A stretch of 38,976 nt of DNA, from the NCBI GenBank assembly GCA_030697825.1, contig JAUYOW010000290.1, positions 1 through 38,976 on the forward strand. Direction: 5' to 3'. Source of the DNA: Gemmatimonadales bacterium (GTDB lineage Bacteria; Gemmatimonadota; Gemmatimonadetes; Gemmatimonadales; JACORV01). Position 1 is the stretch's first letter. Each line of letters opens with the position of its first letter. Positions 30,136 to 37,798 of this stretch are shown here, in pieces. The notes under the pieces are model-generated. The model was not told where the DNA came from. It ran no database searches and was given only the letters and a program-made list of their open reading frames with translations. A program made the position numbers and the translations under genes.

Positions 30136-32193
30136 CTAGAGGATGTCCCAAAAGTCCCGGCTGACGTCCAGGGCACCCGCAAAGCGGCCGCTCCTCACCC
30201 CATACCCTACGTCCACCCTTACCAAGTCGTGGAGCCAGCCGAAGCCGAGGCCCACCGACGGCTCGACCCCGCGCGACGGAGTGCGGGGGGATCCAGGCAT
30301 CCGGCCGTCCACCCACCCCAGCGCCACGAACGGCGCCACCGTCAAGGTCCGCCCGGTGCCCGCAAACGAGCCCAGCGGGATCTCGGGGATGTTGACCGGC
30401 AGCTGCCACTCGACGGCCGTCCAGGCGGCACGCTTGCCGGACCGGGCGCGGAACGGCTCACCGAGGAGGGTGCCGCGTCCGCCCAGCACCCACACCCGGT
30501 GCGGTGGCAGGTCCCGGGTCGCGGCTCCCCCGCTGGCCCGGACCAGCAGCCAGCCGCTGCCCGCCGGCACGCGCCAGCGCAGCTCGCCGAAAGCACGGAC
30601 GTAGTCCTGCGGTCCGGAGCCGCCTTCGACCTCGGCCCGGCCCGACAGCTCGCTAACAGTGGCGAAGGAGTGCGACTGTCGCCGCAGCCCCAGCCTGGCG
30701 TAGGTCCACTCCCCTTCGGCCACCCCGAGGTTCGGGCGGTAAGCGCCCCGCGACCAAGTTGCGGACATGGCGAGCGAATCGATCCGATCGTAGCCGACCG
30801 CGAGCCGCAGCGCCGTGCGGCCGGTCACAGCCCGCGTCACGCTCGCTTCACCGCCTCCCGCGAGGTAGTAGTCGCCGTAATCGGCGCCCGCCTCCTGCGC
30901 CAGCACTGAGTTCATCGCGCCCGAGATGACCGGCGTGTCGCCGAGGTCCCGGACCTCGCGGCTGGCCCCGATACGCCACACGTATGGGCCGTGTCTCACG
31001 ACGAGCGTGACCGCTCCGGTGAAAAGACGCGTCGCGGTCGCAGCTCCGGCGTGCAGGCGCAGCTCGGTCGCCTCGTCGTCGGCGCGCAGGGTGCCACCCA
31101 CGCCCACGGCGAGTCCCTCCACCCGGTTCACGTGGACGAAATCCGAGATCGCCGAGCCCGCGAGCTGGGTCCGGCGGAGCCCGCTCAGCGCGTGGCCCAT
31201 CGCTATGGCGGTGGCTTCCGCCCGCACCGCGGCGAAATCGGCGAGCCGCGCCGGCCGCGCGATCTCGCGGATCTCCTCGCCCAGCGAATCGCGCCATGGG
31301 AAGGCGTCGCGCACTCCTGGAGGAGCGACGACGATCTCGCTTCCCGCGCGGAAGAGCGAGTCGGCGAGCCCCTGATTGAAGCGGTACCCGTCGATCTCGA
31401 AGCGCCCCCGAATGATGCCGCGCGCCGGGAAGTCGAGCCACGTGGCGCGCCTCCGGATCTCGATCTCCTGTCGCAGGGGAAGCCAGAACCGCCCGCCCCA
31501 CAGGCTGTTCTCGATCACCACCGAGATGTCCTCGAGCTGGCTGTCGAGGTACGACGAGCGCGTGAAGTTGAACGTCATGCGCACCAGATCGCCCAGCGCG
31601 ACGTCGAGGAAGACGGACCCCACGATGCGCGGCGAACGAAAATCGCGCGGCCGCACCCGCAGCTCGTAAACGCGTATCTCGCGATCGGGGAGCTGGACGG
31701 CCAGGGAGTCGACCAGCGCGAACTCGTACAGCTCTGGTCCGTTCCCGGACAGCGGATGCGGAACGTCGCGCACCTCGTCGCCCTCACCCAACCGGATGCG
31801 GTCGGCGAAGTTGTTCAGGACGATGCCGAGGTGGTCGCGGTGGTAGTTGATGTCGGTGGGTAGGTCCTTCCGGTCCCGCCACCCGATGATCCGCTGCTTG
31901 CTCCGGTTCGGCGCCCTCCAGTACACTTCCAGTTCCAGCTGGTCGGCCTTGATCAGCCGCGGCGGCTCCGAAAGGCCCTCCCCGATCTGACCGAGGAAGA
32001 AGACGAAACCGTGGGCGCGGGCACTGAAGTCGGAGAGGCCCGTGTCGGCGAGCGTCGCCGCGCGCCTTGCGATCGCGCGCGCCACCAGCGCCCGCGACGT
32101 GGGGCTGTCCCAGGCCTGGGCAGCCAGCGGGCGATGCGCGGCGATCGCGAGCAAGGACAGCCCGAGGAAGGAACGCGCGGCGTGACGCTTCAT
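30136..32193 (-). CDS. Large outer-membrane beta-barrel protein (Omp85/surface-antigen-like C-terminus)
   Basis: 685 residues. A signal peptide (MKRHAARSFLGLSLLAIAAHRPLAAQ) leads into an N-terminal domain of about 300 residues (FSARAHGFVFFLGQ, YWRAPNRSKQRIIGWRD, REIRVYELRVRP, VFLDVALGDLVRMTF) that looks like a lipoprotein-like or carboxypeptidase-regulatory periplasmic region. The C-terminal part (about 350-685) is a barrel with many alternating strands and an Omp85-like LGGRGTLLGEPF segment, ending in a terminal aromatic-containing strand (DVSRDFWDIL). No POTRA repeats are evident. Role could be surface antigen or import/assembly; I cannot name it further. Its ATG overlaps the start of trpE head to head by 12 bases. 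Confidence 0.78.
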   Translation of the reverse strand: MKRHAARSFLGLSLLAIAAHRPLAAQAWDSPTSRALVARAIARRAATLADTGLSDFSARAHGFVFFLGQIGEGLSEPPRLIKADQLELEVYWRAPNRSKQRIIGWRDRKDLPTDINYHRDHLGIVLNNFADRIRLGEGDEVRDVPHPLSGNGPELYEFALVDSLAVQLPDREIRVYELRVRPRDFRSPRIVGSVFLDVALGDLVRMTFNFTRSSYLDSQLEDISVVIENSLWGGRFWLPLRQEIEIRRRATWLDFPARGIIRGRFEIDGYRFNQGLADSLFRAGSEIVVAPPGVRDAFPWRDSLGEEIREIARPARLADFAAVRAEATAIAMGHALSGLRRTQLAGSAISDFVHVNRVEGLAVGVGGTLRADDEATELRLHAGAATATRLFTGAVTLVVRHGPYVWRIGASREVRDLGDTPVISGAMNSVLAQEAGADYGDYYLAGGGEASVTRAVTGRTALRLAVGYDRIDSLAMSATWSRGAYRPNLGVAEGEWTYARLGLRRQSHSFATVSELSGRAEVEGGSGPQDYVRAFGELRWRVPAGSGWLLVRASGGAATRDLPPHRVWVLGGRGTLLGEPFRARSGKRAAWTAVEWQLPVNIPEIPLGSFAGTGRTLTVAPFVALGWVDGRMPGSPRTPSRGVEPSVGLGFGWLHDLVRVDVGYGVRSGRFAGALDVSRDFWDIL

Positions 32194-33720
32194 GCCTCAA
32201 TATCGCCGTCCGGCGGGGCGGCGAACAAGCAGCGGTGGGTGGAGCGCGCGGCGGCTGGAGGCATCGTGCCCGTGGTCCGCGAATGCATACTCGACGCGGA
32301 CCAGCCGGTCGCGGTGCTGGCCAAGATCGCGCGCGGGCCGTTCGCCTTCCTGCTCGAGTCGGCCGTGGGCGGGGAGCGCTGGGCACGCTACACCTTCCTC
32401 GGCACCGAGCCTCGCGAGGCCTGGCGCTACCGCGGCGGGAACGTCGAGCGGTGGACGCCGGAGGGGGGCTGGGCGGCGACCGGCTCGACCGCCGACCCGA
32501 TCGGCCACCTCGGCGATCGCATGCGGTCGCTCGGAGCCGCGCCGGAGCCGGACCTGCCGCGCTTCTTCGGAGGCGCGATCGGGTTCTTCGGGTACGACGT
32601 GGTGCGCACGCTCGAACGGCTGCCGGGAGGTGCGGCGGCGGACGAAGGTCTGCCGGACGCGCTCTTCGTCGTCGCCGACACGGTCTTGATCCTCGACAAC
32701 CTGTACGGACGCGCCAGGATCGTGGTGAACGTCGAGGTGCCGCGGGGCGCGTCGCCGAGGGCCCGCGAAACCGCGTTCGACCGCGCCGAGGCCCGCATCG
32801 CGGACTGGATGAGCAGGCTGGACGCGCCCGGCACTCTCGGGGTGCTGGCTCTGGACGACGGCCTGCCGCCCGCCGAGGGCTCCAGCCCCTATCCCGACGA
32901 CCAGTTCCTGCGCGACGTCGAGCGGGTCAAGGCGTACATCGCGGCAGGCGACATATTCCAGGGCGTGCTCTCGCGCCGGGTGGACGTCGCCGGCGCCGTG
33001 GACCCGCTGCTGCTGTACCGGTACCTCCGCGCGCTCAACCCGGCGCCGTACCTCTACTACCTGGCGCTGGACGAGCTTGCCATCGTTGGCAGCTCGCCCG
33101 AGGTTCTGGTGCGGGTCGAGGAGCGCGACGTCACGCTGCGGCCCATAGCCGGCACGAGGCCGCGCGGCTCGACCCCACAGGAGGACGAGGCGCTCGCCGC
33201 GGAGCTGGCGGCGGACCCCAAGGAGCGGGCTGAACACCTCATGCTGGTGGACCTCGGCCGCAACGACGTCGGAAGGGTGGCGGAGTTCGGGTCGGTACGA
33301 CTCCACGAGCTGATGGCGATCGAGCGCTACGCTCACGTGCAGCACCTCGTCTCCGAGGTTCGCGGCGTGCTGCCCGCGGGAAAGGACGGGATAGACGTCC
33401 TGAAGGCATGCTTCCCGGCCGGGACCGTCACCGGTGCTCCCAAGGTCCGCGCGATGGAGATCATCGACGGCCTCGAGCCCACGCGCCGGGGACCCTACGC
33501 CGGAGCCGTGGGTTACATCGGTTGGGGCGCGCGCAACCTCGATACCGCGATCGCCATCCGAACCTGCGTGGTCCAGCGGGACCGGGTGCTCGTCCAGGCG
33601 GGCGCCGGCATCGTCGCCGACTCGGTGCCGGAGCGCGAACTGGCCGAAACCGAGGCCAAAGCCCGGGCGGCCCTGCGGGCCGTCGCGCTCGCCTGCCGCG
33701 AACCGGTCCGGAGGCGCTAG
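32182..33720 (+). CDS. trpE: Anthranilate synthase component I
   Basis: 512 residues from GTG 32182. The allosteric tryptophan motif FLLESAVGG and RYTFLG are in the N-terminal domain; the chorismate-binding core has IVGSSPEVLVRVE, PIAGTRPRGSTPQEDE, ELMLVDLGRNDVGRV-like (HLMLVDLGRNDVG), CFPAGTVTGAPKVRAMEII and GAVGYIGW. The LLES motif marks TrpE rather than PabB. It makes anthranilate from chorismate with a TrpG glutaminase; no trpG follows here. GTG 32182 has GAGGAAGGAA (32164-32173) upstream; GTG 32239 is the alternative and would avoid the overlap with the divergent barrel gene. The next gene is unrelated signalling, so trpE is separate from any trp operon. Confidence 0.92.
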   Translation: MTLHASISPSGGAANKQRWVERAAAGGIVPVVRECILDADQPVAVLAKIARGPFAFLLESAVGGERWARYTFLGTEPREAWRYRGGNVERWTPEGGWAATGSTADPIGHLGDRMRSLGAAPEPDLPRFFGGAIGFFGYDVVRTLERLPGGAAADEGLPDALFVVADTVLILDNLYGRARIVVNVEVPRGASPRARETAFDRAEARIADWMSRLDAPGTLGVLALDDGLPPAEGSSPYPDDQFLRDVERVKAYIAAGDIFQGVLSRRVDVAGAVDPLLLYRYLRALNPAPYLYYLALDELAIVGSSPEVLVRVEERDVTLRPIAGTRPRGSTPQEDEALAAELAADPKERAEHLMLVDLGRNDVGRVAEFGSVRLHELMAIERYAHVQHLVSEVRGVLPAGKDGIDVLKACFPAGTVTGAPKVRAMEIIDGLEPTRRGPYAGAVGYIGWGARNLDTAIAIRTCVVQRDRVLVQAGAGIVADSVPERELAETEAKARAALRAVALACREPVRRR

Positions 33721-33742
33721 CGCCCCCCGCCCGGGCTGGCCA

Positions 33743-33748
33743 TATTAT
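33743..33748 (+). promoter_or_regulatory. -10-like element before the FHA-cyclase gene
   Basis: TATTAT (33743-33748, 5 of 6 to TATAAT) lies 24 bases before the ATG at 33772 in the short trpE-cyclase spacer, an AT-rich island in GC-rich DNA. No good -35 is seen at 16-18 bases upstream. Confidence 0.35.
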
Positions 33749-33771
33749 TTCGGTCCGGGAGTCCCCAACGC

Positions 33772-35403
33772 ATGGCAGACGCCTTCAAGCTCGTCAGCAC
33801 CTCTGGCGACCAAACCGTCGATGTAAAGCCTGGCGTTACCCTGATCGTAGGCAGGGCCGTCAATAGCGACGTGCCCATCTACGACCCCACGATCTCCCGC
33901 CAGCACGCCCAGGTCACCGCCAGCAACGGCGGCGTCCAGATCAAGGATCTGGGCTCGTCGAACGGCACCTTCCTGAACGGCAGCAAGATCACCGAAGCCG
34001 TAGCCACGCCGAACGACGTCGTGATGTTCGGCAAGGTGTCGTTCTACGTTCGCGAGGTCGCCAAGGCGGCCGCTCAGCCGGCCAAGCCCGCCGGCGGCGG
34101 CACGCGCGACTTCCAGCCTCCCAAGTCGGCCGGCGCGACGATCGTGCGCCAGCTCCCGATCAGCGGCGAGGGCAACCTCGGGCTGGCGGGCATCAAGCGC
34201 GTCTCGATGGAGACACCGGCCGAAGGCCTCGCCACCGTCGAGGCTGCCAAGAGCGCCAAGAAACTCGAGCTGCTGCTGGAGATCTCCAAGGCGCTTTCCC
34301 GCCAGCAGGACGTGGACAAGCTGCTGGAGACCGTCGTGGACTTCACGTTCCAGGTCATGCCGGTCGACCGCGTCTCTATCCTTCTCAAGGAGGCCGGCGC
34401 GGAGGAGCTGCTGCCGCGGATCTCGAAGAGCCGGCTCGGCGAGGGATACGCCTCGGCGCGGCACGTCCCCAAGTCCATCGTGTCGCAGGCGGTGAACGAG
34501 CGCGTGGCCATACTCACCGACAACGCCGCCGAGGACGAGCGGTTCAAGGGCAAGTCCATCCTGATGCAGAGCGTGCGGTCGGCGATGGGCGCGCCGCTGA
34601 TGTCGTCCGCCGGCCAGGTGCTGGGCCTCCTCTACGTGGACAATCTCACCGCCACGCACGCGTTCAACAGCGAAGACCTCGACTTCCTCATCGCCTTCTC
34701 CGGCGTGGCCTCGGTCGCCATCGAGAACGGCCAACTGTCGGACCGGATCCGGCGCGAGGCGCTGGTCCTCTCCAACTTCCAGCGTTACTTCTCGCCCGAC
34801 CTGGCCAAGACGATCGCCGAGCACGGCGAAGAGGTGAAGCTCGGCGGCCAGAAGCGGGACGTGGTGATCCTGTTCTCCGACATCCGCGGCTTCACTTCGA
34901 TGTCCGAGAAAATGGACCCGGACGACGTCGCCCTCATGTTGCGGGAGTACTTCACCGAGATGGTGGAGATCATCTTCCGGCACGAGGGGACGCTGGACAA
35001 GTTCATAGGCGACGCGATCATGGCGCTGTGGGGCGCGCCCTTCGGCAGCGAGGAGGACGCCGACAAGGCGATGCGGGCCGCGATCGACATGCAGCGCAAG
35101 CTCGTCGAGCTCAACCAGCACTGGGAAGCCACCGGGAAGCCGCACATCGCGATCGGCATCGGCATCAACTTCGGCCTGGTCTTCGCCGGCAACATCGGCA
35201 GCGAGCAGCGGCTCGAGTACACCGTCCTCGGCGATGCCGTGAACACCGCCTCGCGGCTCTGCTCCAACGCGGGCAAGGGCGAGATCATGATCTCCGAGCC
35301 GTTCTTCAAGCGGCTCAAGTTCCCGCCCGAGGTCGAGGCCCGCGAGCCGATCAAGGTCAAGAACAAGGCGCAGCCGGTCCCCAACTACCTCGCCAAGTTC
35401 TGA
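33772..35403 (+). CDS. FHA-GAF-class III adenylate cyclase
   Basis: 543 residues, no TM segment. FHA domain (about 10-90): LIVGRAVNSDVPIYDPTISRQHAQV with GSSNGTFLNG, so it should bind phosphothreonine. GAF domain (about 165-325). Class III cyclase domain (about 360-530): metal-binding D370 (FSDIRGFT) and D414 (GDAIMALWG), adenine-selecting K410 (DKFIGD) and D488 (VLGDAVN), catalytic N491 and R495 (NTASRL). These predict cAMP production. The RYFSPDLAKTIAEHGE segment is the usual linker that couples sensory domains to the cyclase. FHA suggests activation by a Ser/Thr kinase, not in the window. Followed directly by a KdkA-like kinase gene starting at TTG after its stop. Confidence 0.93.
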   Translation: MADAFKLVSTSGDQTVDVKPGVTLIVGRAVNSDVPIYDPTISRQHAQVTASNGGVQIKDLGSSNGTFLNGSKITEAVATPNDVVMFGKVSFYVREVAKAAAQPAKPAGGGTRDFQPPKSAGATIVRQLPISGEGNLGLAGIKRVSMETPAEGLATVEAAKSAKKLELLLEISKALSRQQDVDKLLETVVDFTFQVMPVDRVSILLKEAGAEELLPRISKSRLGEGYASARHVPKSIVSQAVNERVAILTDNAAEDERFKGKSILMQSVRSAMGAPLMSSAGQVLGLLYVDNLTATHAFNSEDLDFLIAFSGVASVAIENGQLSDRIRREALVLSNFQRYFSPDLAKTIAEHGEEVKLGGQKRDVVILFSDIRGFTSMSEKMDPDDVALMLREYFTEMVEIIFRHEGTLDKFIGDAIMALWGAPFGSEEDADKAMRAAIDMQRKLVELNQHWEATGKPHIAIGIGINFGLVFAGNIGSEQRLEYTVLGDAVNTASRLCSNAGKGEIMISEPFFKRLKFPPEVEAREPIKVKNKAQPVPNYLAKF

Positions 35404-36174
35404 TTGCGCGCGATTCCCGCGCTCCCACCCGGCTACGACTCGTGGACCTTCGACGGCGGCTTCGCGGCGGCCCGCGACGACGTCGCGGCCGCCGTCCGTG
35501 AGGCACTCCGCGCCGAAACCTCGCTCTACGCCTGGGCCCGATCCCATCCCGATCGCGACGTCTTCCATGGCCGCGGAGCAACGTACGCCGTACGCCTCGG
35601 CGCGGTGGACGTGGTGGTGCGGCACGCCCGCCGGGGCGGCGTGCCGGCGCTCTTCTCCGAGGACTGGTTCACCGGTACGCCGCGGTTCTTCCACGAGCTC
35701 GACCTGTCCCTGCGCCTCGCCGCGGCAGCCGTCCCCACGCCGTCGGTCCTTGCCGGCGTCGCCTATCGGGCCGGCGTCGGCTACCGCGCGGACGTCGCCA
35801 CCGCCCGAGTGGCCGGAGTTGACCTCGCGTCGCGATGCTTCGGCGAGCGGCCACCAGAGGGCCCCGCGCGGACCGCGCTGTTCCAGGTCGTCGGGTACCT
35901 CATCCGGCGGCTGCACGACGCCGGGTTCGTTCATCCCGACCTCCAGCTCCGCAACCTCCTGGTGACCGGCGCCGACTCGGCGCCGCCGGAGGCGTGGCTG
36001 CTTGACGTGGACACCTGCCGTGCCAGCCTTCCCCGCGACCAAGGCGCGCGGCGGCGGAATCTCGAGCGTTTTTATCGGAGCTGGGAAAAGTGGAACCGAA
36101 GGTACGGCAACCGGCTCACGGCAACTGACCGCGCCACGTTCGAATCGGCCTACGCCGGGGGCGCCGGAGGGTGA
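35404..36174 (+). CDS. 3-deoxy-D-manno-octulosonic acid (Kdo) kinase-like (KdkA/WaaP family)
   Basis: 256 residues from TTG 35404, directly after the cyclase stop with no visible SD. Kinase-fold motifs: VVVRHARRGG (ATP-binding Arg/Lys region), FFHELDLSLRL, catalytic loop FVHPDLQLRNLLV (HPDLxxxN) and LLDVDTCRA (metal-binding Asp). This is the KdkA/WaaP lipopolysaccharide kinase pattern. It would phosphorylate Kdo or heptose of the LPS inner core. Its 3' end overlaps the first heptosyltransferase-like gene (GTGA), supporting a core-oligosaccharide role. The classic eukaryote-type Ser/Thr kinase HRD motif is absent. Confidence 0.83.
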   Translation: MRAIPALPPGYDSWTFDGGFAAARDDVAAAVREALRAETSLYAWARSHPDRDVFHGRGATYAVRLGAVDVVVRHARRGGVPALFSEDWFTGTPRFFHELDLSLRLAAAAVPTPSVLAGVAYRAGVGYRADVATARVAGVDLASRCFGERPPEGPARTALFQVVGYLIRRLHDAGFVHPDLQLRNLLVTGADSAPPEAWLLDVDTCRASLPRDQGARRRNLERFYRSWEKWNRRYGNRLTATDRATFESAYAGGAGG

Positions 36175-37229
36175 GCGCTTTCCCCGCCTGGACCGGCGGC
36201 CGCGTGTGCGTCGTGATGATGAGCGCCATCGGTGACGCCGTGCACGCCCTGCCCGTCGTCACCGCCCTCAAGCGTCACACGCCAACCTGTCGCATCACCT
36301 GGGTACTGCAGCCGGGGCCCGCGGCGCTAGTGCGCGGGCACCCCGCCGTGGATGAGATCGTCCTGTTCGAGAAGTCCCGCGGCTGGCGGGCCTATCGCGA
36401 CGTGCGGCGGCGGTTGCGCGACCCGTTCGACCTCGTGCTCTCGCTCCAGGTGGCCATCAAGGGCGGCATCGTGACGGCCCTGACCCGGGCTCCGGTCAAG
36501 CTCGGCTTCGACCGGGCGCGCGCGCGCGACCTCAATTGGCTCTTCACGACCCATCGCATCCCCCCGCACCGGCCACAGCACGTGCAGGACCAGTACTTCG
36601 AGTTCCTGGATGCGCTCGGTGTGCCGCGCGAGCCCGTACGGTGGGACCTGGGACCCTGGCCCCGGGAGCGCGACGCGCAGCGGAGATTCACGTCGACGCT
36701 CGACCGTCCCGCAGTGGCGCTCGCCATCGGCAGCAGCGATCGGGAGCGCGAGTGGCTGCCCGACCGCTGGGCGGATGTGGCGGTGGCGCTGGACCGCGAC
36801 TTCGGGCTGGAGCCGGTGCTGGTGGGCGGCCGCTCGCCCCGCGAACTCGCGACCGAGGCCGCGATCGGCGCTCGCGCCGCGCGCCCGCCGCGATCCACGC
36901 TCGGCATCCCGTTGCGGGATCTGGTCGGTGTGCTCGACGCTTCGGCGCTCGTCGTGTCCGTGAACACGGCACCGCTGCACCTCGCGGTAGCCTTGGAGCG
37001 CCCGGTCATCGGCCTCCTGGGGCACTGGAACCCGAAGCGCACCGGACCATACCGGCGCTTCGGCGATCTGCAGCTCGACGCCTACGGGGAGCCCGGTGAG
37101 GACTATCCGATCTCCATGCAGAAGCGGCCCGGGCGCATGGGCCGCATCACCGTGCGCGACGTGCTCGAGAAAGCCGAGGTGTGGCGCTCCTGCTACGGCC
37201 CGACTTGGCGCGGATCCGCGGAGGCGTGA
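36171..37229 (+). CDS. GT9 glycosyltransferase, heptosyltransferase-like (copy 1)
   Basis: 352 residues from GTG 36171, which overlaps the KdkA-like stop by 4 bases. GT9 features: N-terminal CVVMMSAIGDAVHALPVV (Rossmann strand and the catalytic-side GD), ITWVLQPGPAALVRGHP, the second-domain strand AVALAIGSS, and the donor-binding loop VSVNTAPLHLAVALERPVIGLLGHWNP ending in YRRFGD (in two pieces). Note VNTAPLH where most GT9 enzymes have DTGPLH/DSGPMH. It transfers heptose or a related sugar to the LPS core. Operon with the Kdo kinase is likely. Paralogue at 37799. Confidence 0.88.
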   Translation: MSAFPAWTGGRVCVVMMSAIGDAVHALPVVTALKRHTPTCRITWVLQPGPAALVRGHPAVDEIVLFEKSRGWRAYRDVRRRLRDPFDLVLSLQVAIKGGIVTALTRAPVKLGFDRARARDLNWLFTTHRIPPHRPQHVQDQYFEFLDALGVPREPVRWDLGPWPRERDAQRRFTSTLDRPAVALAIGSSDREREWLPDRWADVAVALDRDFGLEPVLVGGRSPRELATEAAIGARAARPPRSTLGIPLRDLVGVLDASALVVSVNTAPLHLAVALERPVIGLLGHWNPKRTGPYRRFGDLQLDAYGEPGEDYPISMQKRPGRMGRITVRDVLEKAEVWRSCYGPTWRGSAEA

Positions 37230-37241
37230 GCCGCGCCAGCG

Positions 37242-37511
37242 TCAGACCGGGGCGCGGTACTGCGGGTCGTTGTACATCTTGAACTGACGATAGACCATGG
37301 GGACGACGCGCCCGGCGCTGACGTCGGCCAGGAGCGCCGAGAGCTCCGCGGCGAGGTCGTCGCGCTGGGTTTCCAGCACCCCCACGCGCTCCAGGCAGCG
37401 GGCGCGGAAATCCGGGGCGGCGTCGGCGCGCGCCGCCTGCTCGCGCATGTGGTAGATCTTCAGCTCGACGATGCTGAGCTTGTCGGCCAGCCAGCCCACC
37501 GTTTCAGCCAC
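37242..37511 (-). CDS. DUF4254-like protein, C-terminal half as a separate gene
   Basis: 89 residues. It begins ETVGWLADKLSIVELKIYHM, continues with CLERVGVLETQRDDLAAEL and ends VYRQFKMYNDPQY, which I recognise from the C-terminal half of DUF4254 proteins. GTG 37511 overlaps the stop of the N-terminal-half gene (GTGGCTGA, 8 bases). Helical, with no signal peptide or TM. DUF4254 has no known function but often sits with GT9 glycosyltransferases; here GT9 genes lie on both sides on the opposite strand. The split could be a real gene fission or a frameshift. Confidence 0.65.
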   Translation of the reverse strand: MAETVGWLADKLSIVELKIYHMREQAARADAAPDFRARCLERVGVLETQRDDLAAELSALLADVSAGRVVPMVYRQFKMYNDPQYRAPV

Positions 37512-37728
37512 GCGCCGACCCCGACCGGCGCGACGCCAGCGCCAGGCTCAGCACCTCGGCGTCGATCCGCTCGATCAGATCGTTACGCTGCTGGTTGAGC
37601 TCGTCGATGCGACGCTTCGCGGCCGCCACCTGATGGTCGTCCTCGACACGCGCCTTGTCCTCTTCGTGCCACAACTCGATATTCGTCTGTGCCAACCGCG
37701 CAATCAGGGTGCCGATCGTGTCGACCAT
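37504..37728 (-). CDS. DUF4254-like protein, N-terminal half as a separate gene
   Basis: 74 residues, mostly helical. IGTLIARLAQTNIELWHEED and KRRIDELNQQRNDLIERID match the N-terminal half of DUF4254 as I recall it. It is also visibly related to the following small protein: TIGTLIARL vs TVGWLADKL, and ELNQQRNDL vs VLETQRDDL, at the same spacing, suggesting an internal duplication in the family. ATG 37728 with GGATCC upstream as weak SD. The C-terminal tail SRRSGSARG lies at the linker where a full-length protein would continue. Function unknown; an LPS-related role is guessed only from neighbours. Confidence 0.62.
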   Translation of the reverse strand: MVDTIGTLIARLAQTNIELWHEEDKARVEDDHQVAAAKRRIDELNQQRNDLIERIDAEVLSLALASRRSGSARG

Positions 37729-37798
37729 CGCAGGATCCGGGAGAGAGCATCGGGTCGCCGGCGCGGACCATCCGCCCGGCCGCTGCTAGAACTTAACG

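Noticed and set aside
33745-36042. 765-residue minus-strand reading frame opposite the cyclase and KdkA-like genes
   Set aside because: Composition (L, V, H, D, E, R only in abundance) is that of an antisense shadow, and both plus-strand genes have full catalytic motifs.
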